From NCBI GenBank assembly GCA_035294005.1, contig DATGLT010000270.1, positions 1 through 25,817 on the forward strand: 25,817 bases of DNA, written 5' to 3'. This stretch comes from JANXQE01 sp035294005 (GTDB taxonomy: Bacteria; Verrucomicrobiota; Verrucomicrobiia; Limisphaerales; UBA8199). A program made the position numbers and the translations under genes. The notes beneath the pieces were generated by a model. That model was not told the DNA's origin, ran no database searches, and saw only the letters and a list, made by a program, of their open reading frames with translations. Shown here in pieces: positions 1-7,277 of the stretch (the stretch's first letter is position 1; every line of letters starts with the position of its first letter).

Positions 1-401
1 ACGCTGCGAACCCCGACCTAAAGGTTCGCTGCGCTTGGGTTCGCACGGCGCTACCCCGTTCGGGACTCGGCTCTGGGAACCTCCAAACTGTAACCGATGT
101 GCTTGGGAGAAAATGTCACCTATGTGCTTGAACATTCACAAACGGCAAAATCCCCATTCCGGGTGGTGCTTGAAATTTTCGGCGGTGCCACGTGGCGTCA
201 CATTTGCTGGCACCCGTCCGGGTGCGGCCTGATTTTTTTGGGAGCATTACCGGGGGTCTCCGCTGCGCTGCGACGCCCCGGCTATTCGCTGTGAACCCTG
301 CGGGTTCGTGTCGGATGAGTACCGGAATTCCTGGGTCTTGCCGGATAGGGCCACTGGCCGCGGCGGTTGCGCCGAATTCAATGTGCGACTTGCCAAAACT
401 T
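1..401. other. Non-coding, palindrome-rich intergenic stretch
   Basis: No ORF here resembles a protein family; the short overlapping frames on both strands look like chance. The stretch holds several short inverted repeats. One is a 9-bp perfect pair at 5-13 and 37-45 (TGCGAACCC/GGGTTCGCA), whose left arm can also pair with 23-29. A second is at 210-215/220-225 (GCACCC/GGGTGC), followed by seven Ts at 233-239. A third is at 250-255/276-281 (CCGGGG/CCCCGG), and a fourth at 293-298/302-307 (GAACCC/GGGTTC, 3-nt loop). A fifth, CGGCG/CGCCG, lies at 361-374, just past the cysNC stop. The hairpins downstream of cysNC lack a U-tract in the cysNC direction, so no clear intrinsic terminator for that operon is visible. 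The recurring GAACCC/GGGTTC core suggests an interspersed palindromic repeat, which one window cannot prove. Confidence 0.5.
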
Positions 402-2309
402 CTAAATTGAAATGACAGTGTCGCTCGCGTGAATGTGCAGGTATTCGAGCAACTCCGCGACGCATTCATTGACGCTAAGCACGTCGGTGCGCAATTCGAC
501 GTCGGGCTTCAGCGGCGCCTCGTAAGGAGCGGAGATCCCGGTGAAATCCTTGATCTGCTTCGCGCGCGCTTTGGCGTAAAGGCCCTTGGGATCGCGCTTT
601 TCGCAAACCTCAAGCGGCGCGTTGACGAAAACCTCGATGAACCGGCCTTCGGGCATGATCTGGCGGGCTAATTCCCGGTCGGCGCGATAGGGCGAGATAA
701 ATGCCGTAATGCAGATAATCCCGGCGTCGGCGAAAAGCTTGGCGACATGACCAACTCGCCGGATATTCTCGGCTCTGTCCCTTGCGGAAAAACCGAGGTC
801 CGCCCCCAACCCGTGGCGGATGTTATCACCGTCGAGCACATACGCCTGGCGGCCGAGATTGAACAGTTCACGTTCCAGTTCGGTCGCGATCGTGGTTTTG
901 CCAGCGCTGGACAAGCCGGTCATCCAAACTACGTACCCGCAATGGCCGTTGCGCAGTTCGCGTTGTTGCGTCGTGACCTTGCCACGGCTCCAGAAAATAT
1001 TGTTGCTCTTGTTATTCGAGTCGTGGGTGCGGCGCGGGTAGTTGTCGGCGGCGACAATTCCACCACCCGCCACGTCAAAGCCGTCCACGATGACAAAACG
1101 GCCGGTGGGAATGATGTCCGCATGAACATCGAAAGCGATGGGCGACTTGGTGTGGAGCGTCAATTCGGCCACTTCATAACGTCCGACGAATAATTCATTT
1201 TGCTTTCGCGAGACGGTCTCGAGGGTCGAAGCATCGATGACCTTGTCGATGGCTTCGATGTGGCACTCGACTTCCTGCGTGGCCAGCTTGAGCTTGTACG
1301 ATTTGTTCTTTGCGAAGGGCTGTTTGCCGAGCCAGAACAGCCGCGCTTTGAAACTCGACAATTCGAATGGCGGGCTGGATTCCAGGGCCGCGATCGCACC
1401 GCGGGTGACGAAGATCTGTTCGCTCAAGGTGATGCCGATCGATTCACCGGCCGACGCGCTGTCGACCGAGGGCGCGTTCCATCGCTCGATGGTTTTTACG
1501 GTGCTGACCTTGTTGCTCGGCGAAAAGACAACGCGATCTCCAACCTTGATCGAGCCGCTCTCGACGCGTCCGGCCAGAATCCGGCGTTCATCAAACCGGT
1601 AAATATCCTGGATTGGCAGGCGCAGCGGCTGGTTCTTGGGCAGTTCGGCAAGCTTGAAATCGTCCAGGGTCTGCAGAACCGTCGGGCCATGCCACCAGGG
1701 CATGTTCCGGCTGAGCGTAGCGATGTTGTCACCGTGTTTGGCGGCAATCGGAATGAAAACGGCCGGCTCGACGCCGACGGTGCGCAGCCAGGCGCGGTAT
1801 TCGGCTTCAATCTGGTTGAACCGGGGCTGGCTGTAGTTTTCCAGGTCCATTTTGTTGACCAACACGGCGATTTGGCGGATCCCAAGCAGGTTCAGCAGAT
1901 AACCATGGCGCCGGGAGTTTTCCTGAACGCCTTCGTGCGCGTCGATCAGCAGCAGCGCCGCCTCGGCGTTGGCCGCGCCGGTGATCATGTTCTTGAGGAA
2001 TTCCTTGTGCCCGGGCGCGTCAATGATCACGTACTGCCGCTTTTGCGTCTGGAACCAGATCTGGGCCGTGTCGATCGTGATGTTCTGGTCGCGCTCCGAT
2101 TGCAGGGCGTCCATGAGGTTGGCCCACTCGAAAGGCACGCCGCGGCGCTCGGCGATTTGTTGGAGTTGCTCGAGCTTGCCTTCAGGCAGAGAGCCTGTGT
2201 CGTGGAAAAGACGCCCGACAAAAGTCGATTTGCCATGGTCGACGTGGCCGACGATGACAATTTTGAGTTGCTCAGTCGGGGCATTGGAATGGCCGTTTGC
2301 GTTGGACAT
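402..2309 (-). CDS. cysNC: Bifunctional sulfate adenylyltransferase subunit 1 / APS kinase (CysN-CysC fusion)
   Basis: A 635-residue fusion of the GTPase subunit of ATP sulfurylase (CysN) with adenylylsulfate kinase (CysC). With CysD it makes APS from sulfate and ATP, driven by GTP hydrolysis; the C-terminal domain then phosphorylates APS to PAPS in the cytoplasm. The EF-Tu-like G domain has its P-loop GHVDHGKS at 21-28, followed by DAPGHKEF and NKMD. A domain-2 barrel and linker lead to the kinase, with P-loop GLSSAGKT at 465-472 and the APS-kinase motif FISPYRADR near 537. Both halves look catalytically intact. The frame stays open upstream to 2942, but that part only shadows cysD. I start at the ATG at 2309 because the CysN homology begins a few residues later and it lies 47 nt after the cysD stop. 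No strong Shine-Dalgarno is seen. It is the last gene of the cys operon. Confidence 0.95.
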   Translation of the reverse strand: MSNANGHSNAPTEQLKIVIVGHVDHGKSTFVGRLFHDTGSLPEGKLEQLQQIAERRGVPFEWANLMDALQSERDQNITIDTAQIWFQTQKRQYVIIDAPGHKEFLKNMITGAANAEAALLLIDAHEGVQENSRRHGYLLNLLGIRQIAVLVNKMDLENYSQPRFNQIEAEYRAWLRTVGVEPAVFIPIAAKHGDNIATLSRNMPWWHGPTVLQTLDDFKLAELPKNQPLRLPIQDIYRFDERRILAGRVESGSIKVGDRVVFSPSNKVSTVKTIERWNAPSVDSASAGESIGITLSEQIFVTRGAIAALESSPPFELSSFKARLFWLGKQPFAKNKSYKLKLATQEVECHIEAIDKVIDASTLETVSRKQNELFVGRYEVAELTLHTKSPIAFDVHADIIPTGRFVIVDGFDVAGGGIVAADNYPRRTHDSNNKSNNIFWSRGKVTTQQRELRNGHCGYVVWMTGLSSAGKTTIATELERELFNLGRQAYVLDGDNIRHGLGADLGFSARDRAENIRRVGHVAKLFADAGIICITAFISPYRADRELARQIMPEGRFIEVFVNAPLEVCEKRDPKGLYAKARAKQIKDFTGISAPYEAPLKPDVELRTDVLSVNECVAELLEYLHIHASDTVISI

Positions 2310-2356
2310 CTGGGGTCGGTTTGAAGCGTGAGTCAATTCGTCGGGAGTCGCAGAGT

Positions 2357-3169
2357 TCACATGTATCCGTCGCGGCGTAGCTTTTCGAAAGCATCTTCGC
2401 TCTCTTTGTCCTGCGCGCGGCCGGAGCGCTCCGGGGTGCGGGTGTTCCGCAGTTCCTCGATAATGTGACGGACGGTTTTGGCGTTGGACTTGATGGGCAT
2501 GGTGCAGGGAGCGCAGCCCAGACTGCGGTAACGCTGCCCGTTTTCGTTGGCAAAATAGAGGGGAATCACCGGGATGTTTTCCCGCTCGATGTATTCCCAA
2601 ATATTCAGCTCCGTCCAGTGCAACAGCGGGTGGATGCGAATATGGGTGCCCTTGGCAAAATCGGTTTTGAACTGGTCCCACAACTCCGGGGGCTGGTCCT
2701 CCACGTTCCACTCCATGTTTTTGTCCCGCGGACTGAAATAGCGTTCCTTGGCCCGGGTCGGCTCCTCGTCCCGCCGCACACCGACAATGACTCCGGTAAA
2801 GTGGTGCTTGTCGAGCACGTGCTTCAGGGCGTCCTTCTTGAGCGTGCCGCAGCACTCGACGCGCGTAGCTTTGCCATTGGGAAAGGTAACGCCGCTTTTG
2901 AGCACTTCCTCGTTTTTGCCGACCACCAGCTGGAGTTTCCAATTCTTAACCAGCTGGTCGCGGTACTCGATCATCGACGGGATTTTATAAGTCGTGTCGA
3001 CATGGACCAGCGGGAAAGGCACGTGACCGAAAAAGGCCTTGCGCGCCAGCCACAGCAAAACAGTCGAGTCCTTGCCGATACTCCAAAGCATCGCGAGGTT
3101 CTCGAACTTGTTGAACGCCTCGCGCATTATATAAATGCTCTGATTTTCCAATTTCGACAGATAATCCAT
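2357..3169 (-). CDS. cysD: Sulfate adenylyltransferase subunit 2 (ATP sulfurylase small subunit)
   Basis: A 270-residue CysD, the catalytic ATP-pyrophosphatase-type subunit that adenylates sulfate to APS in complex with CysN. The PP-loop SIGKDS lies at residues 30-35, in the usual place after a short N-terminal helix. The family-typical C-terminal part is present, with a CAPC segment followed by TMPIKSNAKTV and an ending RRDGYM close to the usual KREGYF. Known CysD proteins run to about 300 residues, so this one is slightly short but complete at both ends. The ATG start fits the family N-terminus. No Shine-Dalgarno is evident. It lies 61 nt after cysH and 47 nt before cysNC on the same strand, consistent with one operon. 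Confidence 0.95.
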   Translation of the reverse strand: MDYLSKLENQSIYIMREAFNKFENLAMLWSIGKDSTVLLWLARKAFFGHVPFPLVHVDTTYKIPSMIEYRDQLVKNWKLQLVVGKNEEVLKSGVTFPNGKATRVECCGTLKKDALKHVLDKHHFTGVIVGVRRDEEPTRAKERYFSPRDKNMEWNVEDQPPELWDQFKTDFAKGTHIRIHPLLHWTELNIWEYIERENIPVIPLYFANENGQRYRSLGCAPCTMPIKSNAKTVRHIIEELRNTRTPERSGRAQDKESEDAFEKLRRDGYM

Positions 3170-3230
3170 AGAAAAAGCTGGGAAACACGGCGGCCGGGCA
3201 CGAATGGTTCCCGGGGCCGTCAGTCAATCC

Positions 3231-3911
3231 TCATGCGCGTCCGCCCACGGTTTCAGCCTGCGATACGGCTTGGCCACCCCACGCGGCATGAAGGCCGCAT
3301 TCGCGCTTATCATCAGCCTTGGCCGGATCGAAGTAATCCCATTCATTGGGCAAGTTGTGCTCGGCCAGGTACGCTTCCATCTGCGCGTCGGTCTGGTAGA
3401 ACACCGGGCTCACCTTCAAACAATTGAAATTGGCGTCATGGCTCACGATGTCCAGGCCGGCGCGGTGCGGGTTTTGCACCTTGCGCAGGGCGGTAATCCA
3501 GACCTTCGGGGCCAGTTCCCGCATGCCGCGCTGAAACGGTTCGAGTTTCATGAGGGCGCTGAAATCTTTCAGGCCGGCTTCGTCTTCCGGCCCGGGGACG
3601 GGGCCGTGCAACGCATCGCGATGCGCCGCAGTGACCCGGGGCACGTACGCAAACAAGTTCAACTTGAGCAGCTGTTTCACCTGCTCGGCATGTTTGTAAG
3701 TGGCCGGCCGATTGTAACCGTGATCCACCCACAGCACCGGAATCGTTGGCTGGGCCTGCACACAGAGGTGCAGCACCACCGCTTCATACGGGCGGAAGTT
3801 GGTCGAAACAATCGCGCGGCCTTGGGACTGGCTTACGGCCCAGCGGGTGATTTCGAGAGGCGACTTGTCGCGCAGCTCTCGGTTCCAGAGAGAAATTTGT
3901 TCGTGAGTCAT
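3231..3911 (-). CDS. cysH: Phosphoadenylylsulfate (PAPS) reductase
   Basis: A 226-residue member of the APS/PAPS reductase family, which reduces activated sulfate to sulfite using thioredoxin or glutaredoxin. The C-terminal catalytic motif ECGLH is at 204-208. Other family landmarks are VLWVDHGYNRPATY in the first third and WITALRKVQNPHR in the middle. The paired cysteines that bind a 4Fe-4S cluster in APS reductases are absent. This favours PAPS as substrate and agrees with the APS kinase domain in the same operon; that inference comes from family knowledge. The frame opens at 3950, but the ATG at 3911 forms a 4-nt ATGA overlap with the cysI stop, so translational coupling supports it. The phosphosulfate-binding region diverges somewhat from the E. 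coli enzyme (STNFRPYEAVVLHL). Confidence 0.9.
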   Translation of the reverse strand: MTHEQISLWNRELRDKSPLEITRWAVSQSQGRAIVSTNFRPYEAVVLHLCVQAQPTIPVLWVDHGYNRPATYKHAEQVKQLLKLNLFAYVPRVTAAHRDALHGPVPGPEDEAGLKDFSALMKLEPFQRGMRELAPKVWITALRKVQNPHRAGLDIVSHDANFNCLKVSPVFYQTDAQMEAYLAEHNLPNEWDYFDPAKADDKRECGLHAAWGGQAVSQAETVGGRA

Positions 3912-5599
3912 TTGTGAGATACAGCCGGCTGAGAGGAACTTTCCTTCCACAGCACCCGGGCGCTAAAATCGCCGAACCTTTCACCGGGCTGCCTTTCGGC
4001 GGCATACCGGCCCAGCATGGCGCGTAATTCGTTGAGCAAGTCATCGCCCTTAACCGAATCTTTCCACAGCCGGTTGAGCCGGGTGCTCGGTTCATTGCCG
4101 CCAACGTAGATCTGGTACTTGTTGGGAGCCTTACCCACAAAAGCGATCTCGGCCAGGTACGGCCTGGCGCAACCATTTGGGCAACCGGTCATCCGAACCG
4201 TAATCTCCTGGTCCTTCAGCCCCAGGTCCCCGAGCAGTCCCTCGATGCGGCTCACAAACTCAGGCATCATCCGTTCCGACTCGGCCAGCGCCAGGCCGCA
4301 GGTCGGCAACGCCGGGCAGGCCATCGAAGCCAGCCGGGTTGGACTGTACGGATTGCTCGAGGAAACCCCGTGCTCGGCCAGCAATTGGTCGATTCCCGCT
4401 CGTTGACCGTCTTCAACGCCGACGAGCAGCAGGTTTTGCGAAGCGGTCAGACGCACCTCCGGCAAAAACTTTTCAATGACCTTCCTGAGCCCTGTCTTGA
4501 GGCGATACCCGCCTTCGTCCCGCACTCGCCCATTTTCAACAAACAAGCCGAGGAAGTATTTCCCATTGGTTTGCCTGTGCCAGCCCAGCAAGTCGCCCTG
4601 CTTTGCAAAATGAAATTCGCGCGCAGGGCCCAGCTGGAGTCCCGCCCGTGTCTCGACCTCCTGCCGGAACCAGTCTACGCCCCGTTCCTCGATCACGTAC
4701 TTCAAACGCGCGTGTTTGCGGTTGGTGCGGTCGCCGAAATCGCGGTGAACCGTCAGCACCGCCTTTGCCACCGTTTCAAGGTGTTCAGGCGCCAGGAACC
4801 CAATCACATCCGCCAAGCGTGGAAAGGTCTGGGCGTTTCCGTGCGACATTCCCATGCCGCCGCCAGCGATCAGATTGTAACCGGCCAGTTTCCCGTTTTG
4901 CTCGATCACGATAAATCCAAGGTCGTTGGTGAAAATATCGATGTCGTTCAGCGGCGGAATTGCAAATGCCGTCTTGAACTTCCGCGGCAGGTAGGTCTTG
5001 CCGTATAATGGATCCACAAAGCTGGCCGCCTCGTTCAGGTCAAGTTGTTTGCCTTCGACCCAAATTGTGTGATACGACCTGGTTTTTGGCGCCAGGGCAT
5101 CCGACAGCCTCTTGGCCTCAGCCAGCACATGGTCCACCAAGGGGCTCGTCGCCGGCGTCGGCGGCGCCATGACGTTGCGCTCAACGTCGCCGCAAGCGGC
5201 GATGGTCGACATGAGCGCGTCATTCAACGCTTTCATCGTCTGCCGGACATTCGACTTCAAAATCCCATGAAACTGAAAGTCCTGCCGTGTGGTAATCCTC
5301 AGGGTTCCATTGGCGTAATTTGTCGCAATGTCATCGCAGGCAACGTACTGCCGGCCACTCAGCACACCCCCGGGAAATTTCGTCCGCACCATCATCATGT
5401 AGTGCTTTGCTACTTTCCTTTTGTCCCGGTCGTCCTGCTGATAAATACCGTGGAACTTCAGAAACTCGTAGTCATCCTCGGAGAAATGATCCGCCGCGGG
5501 ATCCGCCAACGTTTGGGCTATGGTCCCTGCCAAAGTTGTATTGTTAGCCTTGAGCCCCTCGTTACGGGAAAGCTTTGGCGGTTCGGCAGCAGCAATCAT
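3908..5599 (-). CDS. cysI: Assimilatory sulfite reductase, siroheme/4Fe-4S hemoprotein
   Basis: A 563-residue hemoprotein that carries out the six-electron reduction of sulfite to sulfide. The siroheme and 4Fe-4S ligands are present as C-x5-C (C428, C434) and C-x3-C (C473, C477), in ACPALPTC and TGCPNGCARP. Substrate-binding segments RITTRQDFQFHG (from 101) and TYLPRKFKT (202-210) are conserved, and the length matches E. coli CysI. The overall pattern is nearer to the CysI hemoprotein than to plant-type ferredoxin reductases. No CysJ flavoprotein is encoded nearby, so the electron donor is unknown: a distant CysJ or ferredoxin. It is the first gene of the cys operon, with a clear promoter about 25-54 nt upstream of the ATG, and its stop overlaps the cysH start. 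Confidence 0.95.
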   Translation of the reverse strand: MIAAAEPPKLSRNEGLKANNTTLAGTIAQTLADPAADHFSEDDYEFLKFHGIYQQDDRDKRKVAKHYMMMVRTKFPGGVLSGRQYVACDDIATNYANGTLRITTRQDFQFHGILKSNVRQTMKALNDALMSTIAACGDVERNVMAPPTPATSPLVDHVLAEAKRLSDALAPKTRSYHTIWVEGKQLDLNEAASFVDPLYGKTYLPRKFKTAFAIPPLNDIDIFTNDLGFIVIEQNGKLAGYNLIAGGGMGMSHGNAQTFPRLADVIGFLAPEHLETVAKAVLTVHRDFGDRTNRKHARLKYVIEERGVDWFRQEVETRAGLQLGPAREFHFAKQGDLLGWHRQTNGKYFLGLFVENGRVRDEGGYRLKTGLRKVIEKFLPEVRLTASQNLLLVGVEDGQRAGIDQLLAEHGVSSSNPYSPTRLASMACPALPTCGLALAESERMMPEFVSRIEGLLGDLGLKDQEITVRMTGCPNGCARPYLAEIAFVGKAPNKYQIYVGGNEPSTRLNRLWKDSVKGDDLLNELRAMLGRYAAERQPGERFGDFSARVLWKESSSQPAVSHK

Positions 5600-5609
5600 A
5601 AGTTAAACA

Positions 5610-5623
5610 CTAATGTTAATTAG
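5610..5623. promoter_or_regulatory. 14-bp dyad over the cys operon transcription start (candidate operator)
   Basis: CTAAT and ATTAG arms, 5 bp each and perfect, are separated by 4 bp. The dyad begins 1 nt downstream of the -10 hexamer and covers the position where transcription would start (about 5618), so a bound protein would block initiation. The motif and position are seen directly; its role as operator and the identity of any regulator are inference. Confidence 0.45.
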
Positions 5624-5624
5624 G

Positions 5625-5653
5625 ATTATGGTCTCTTCAGCTCCTCTCGTCAA
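5625..5653 (-). promoter_or_regulatory. Sigma70-type promoter of the cysIHD-NC operon
   Basis: On the minus strand a -35 TTGACG (5648-5653) is followed after exactly 17 nt by a -10 CATAAT (5625-5630). Each hexamer differs from consensus at one position. The predicted start, about 7 nt downstream, leaves a short leader of roughly 20 nt before the cysI ATG. Confidence 0.75.
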
Positions 5654-5890
5654 GAGCGGAACCAGATTTTATCTAAGCATGGGAAAAAGTGGTCTCCGAT
5701 TCAAGAGCCATGAGGGGAAGCGCCACATGAGAACCGCACAACAATTTCACACGATTAAACAGGAAAATGCCGGGCTTGCGGTGCGCATCGCCATGAGAAA
5801 GTTTCGAATTCAGCTTTGACACCGAGCAGGAGCGTTGGCAAGGTGCGGGTTTGTTTCGGCAAGCATTGCAGATATTACGAGGCCGAAAAG
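5654..5890. other. Intergenic stretch between divergent cys and pfk promoters
   Basis: No recognisable gene, repeat or structured RNA is seen. Short frames on both strands (for example plus 5613-5819 and minus 5673-5978) show no family resemblance, and the second runs into the pfk start. Confidence 0.4.
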
Positions 5891-5915
5891 TGATATAAAC
5901 TAATGCATTTTGGAG
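5891..5915 (+). promoter_or_regulatory. Extended -10 element and ribosome binding site of the phosphofructokinase gene
   Basis: An extended -10 (TG-A-TATAAA, 5891-5899) lies about 20 nt upstream of the start codon, with no good -35 at the right distance. A GGAG Shine-Dalgarno (5912-5915) sits 4 nt before the ATG at 5920. Transcription starting at this -10 would leave a leader of only about 13-15 nt. Confidence 0.5.
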
Positions 5916-5919
5916 AATT

Positions 5920-7194
5920 ATGGCAGAACTCGTTGGAAATCTATTGGTGGCACAATCGGGCGGACCGACGTCGGTCATTAACTCAAGTCTGGCCGGTGTG
6001 ATCCAGGAAGCGGGGCGGCACGATTACATTGAGGAAATTTACGGCGGCGCCAACGGAATTCTCGGGATTCTCAACGAGGATTTGATCGACCTGAACGACG
6101 AGAAGAGCAAGAGCATTGCGGGGCTGCGGTATACGCCCGCGGCCGCTTTGGGCACGTGCCGCTACAAAATCGATTTTAAGAAGAAACCTGAGCAGGCGGC
6201 CAAGGACATGGACCGGTTATTCGAGGTGTTTCAGGCCCACAACATTCGTTACTTTTTCTACATCGGGGGAAACGATTCACAGGACACATCTCACAAGATT
6301 CATGAGGAAGCCGTAAAGCGGGCGTACGAGCTGCGTGTGATTGGGGTACCCAAGACGATCGACAACGATTTACCGCACACCGACAGTTGCCCCGGGTACG
6401 GCTCGGTCATCAAGTACAACGCGGCGACGGTGATGGAGGTGGGGGTTGACGTGGCCTGCATGGCGACGGATGACGGTTCGTGCTGCATCGTCGAGGTGAT
6501 GGGGCGTTCGGCCGGTTGGATCGCAGCGGGGACGGTTCTGGCCAAGCGTGGAAATCCGTCGCAGCCACCTCACATTATTTTGCTGCCGGAACTGCCCTTT
6601 GAGGAGGAGAAGTTTCTGGCCAAAGTGAAGGAGACGGTGGATTCGTACAAATTTTGCGTGGTAGTTGTGGGAGAGGGGATCAAATACCCGAACGGAGAAG
6701 AAGTCGGCGCCGATAAAGCGAGGCTCGACGCATTTGGCCATCCGGTCCTTGCCGGGGCGGCAGAGAAACTGAAGCAGCTCGTGCAGGGCAAACTCAATAC
6801 CAAAACACGCACCGTGGCGTTGGGATATGCCCAGCGCGCGGCCGAACATTACGCCAGCCTGACTGACGCCAATAACGCGTTCGCAGTGGGCGAAGCGGCG
6901 GTCCGGGCCGCGGTCAACGGGCAAAGTGGATTCATGGTCAAGATTGTGCGCCAGGGTTCAAACGGCTCGATTAAGTGGAGCACGGATCTTCAACCTTTGT
7001 CTGACATCGCCAACGTCGAGCATTTCATTCCCCGGGACTGGATCAGCGAGGACGGTTTCCTGCCGAACGAGAAATTCGTCCAATACGCCCAACCGCTCAT
7101 CGAAGGAGAGGTGAAGGTTCCGACCGAAGGCGGCCTGCCGAAGTACGTTTCCCTCGAAAAAAGCAGGGTCGAAAAGAAGCTTGGCGCCAGGTAG
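5920..7194 (+). CDS. PPi-type 6-phosphofructokinase
   Basis: A 424-residue phosphofructokinase-family enzyme that interconverts fructose 6-phosphate and fructose 1,6-bisphosphate in glycolysis and gluconeogenesis. The N-terminal phosphoryl-donor loop is AQSGGPTSVIN (11-21). GGND at 116-119 carries an Asp where ATP enzymes have Gly, and PKTIDND at 144-150 has the Lys that marks PPi users. MGRSAGW (194-200) binds fructose 6-phosphate. From known family rules these residues predict pyrophosphate as donor and so a reversible reaction; a few group members break the rule, so donor choice is inference. The start has a GGAG ribosome binding site. The gene appears monocistronic, with its own promoter element and an intrinsic terminator 26 nt after the stop. 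Confidence 0.9.
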   Translation: MAELVGNLLVAQSGGPTSVINSSLAGVIQEAGRHDYIEEIYGGANGILGILNEDLIDLNDEKSKSIAGLRYTPAAALGTCRYKIDFKKKPEQAAKDMDRLFEVFQAHNIRYFFYIGGNDSQDTSHKIHEEAVKRAYELRVIGVPKTIDNDLPHTDSCPGYGSVIKYNAATVMEVGVDVACMATDDGSCCIVEVMGRSAGWIAAGTVLAKRGNPSQPPHIILLPELPFEEEKFLAKVKETVDSYKFCVVVVGEGIKYPNGEEVGADKARLDAFGHPVLAGAAEKLKQLVQGKLNTKTRTVALGYAQRAAEHYASLTDANNAFAVGEAAVRAAVNGQSGFMVKIVRQGSNGSIKWSTDLQPLSDIANVEHFIPRDWISEDGFLPNEKFVQYAQPLIEGEVKVPTEGGLPKYVSLEKSRVEKKLGAR

Positions 7195-7220
7195 CAGGTT
7201 TCCGGCTGGAAACGATACTT

Positions 7221-7256
7221 CCGCCTCGACAGTGAGGCGGGTTTTGGCTTTTCTTT
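7221..7256 (+). terminator. Intrinsic terminator between the phosphofructokinase and carB genes
   Basis: A perfect 7-bp stem, CCGCCTC (7221-7227) with GAGGCGG (7234-7240), has a 6-nt loop and is followed by a T-rich run (7242-7256). It starts 26 nt after the phosphofructokinase stop. It ends only about 20 nt before the next gene, which leaves no room for a full promoter between the two. Confidence 0.75.
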
Positions 7257-7277
7257 GCCGGCCCTGATTTGGCGCGC

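Noticed and set aside
210..239. Possible plus-strand intrinsic terminator (hairpin 210-225, T-run 233-239)
   Set aside because: The T-run is separated from the stem by 7 nt and no plus-strand gene is seen upstream. It is kept only as one of the palindromes.
361..374. Hairpin just after cysNC as its terminator
   Set aside because: The stem is only 5 bp and no U-tract follows in the cysNC direction.
1200..2324. A 374-codon plus-strand open frame
   Set aside because: It is antisense to cysNC, with composition typical of the complement of a GC-rich gene and no recognisable domain.
2310..2942. A 211-residue N-terminal extension of CysNC in an open frame
   Set aside because: It lies almost wholly inside cysD in another frame, has low-complexity Arg/Gly/Ala composition and no family resemblance. 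CysN homology starts right after the ATG at 2309.
2465..3427. A 320-codon plus-strand open frame
   Set aside because: It is antisense to cysD and the end of cysH, both strongly supported by motifs.
5613..5978. Small genes between cysI and the phosphofructokinase gene (plus 5613-5819, minus 5673-5978)
   Set aside because: No ribosome binding site, no family resemblance, and overlap with the mapped promoter elements or the phosphofructokinase start.
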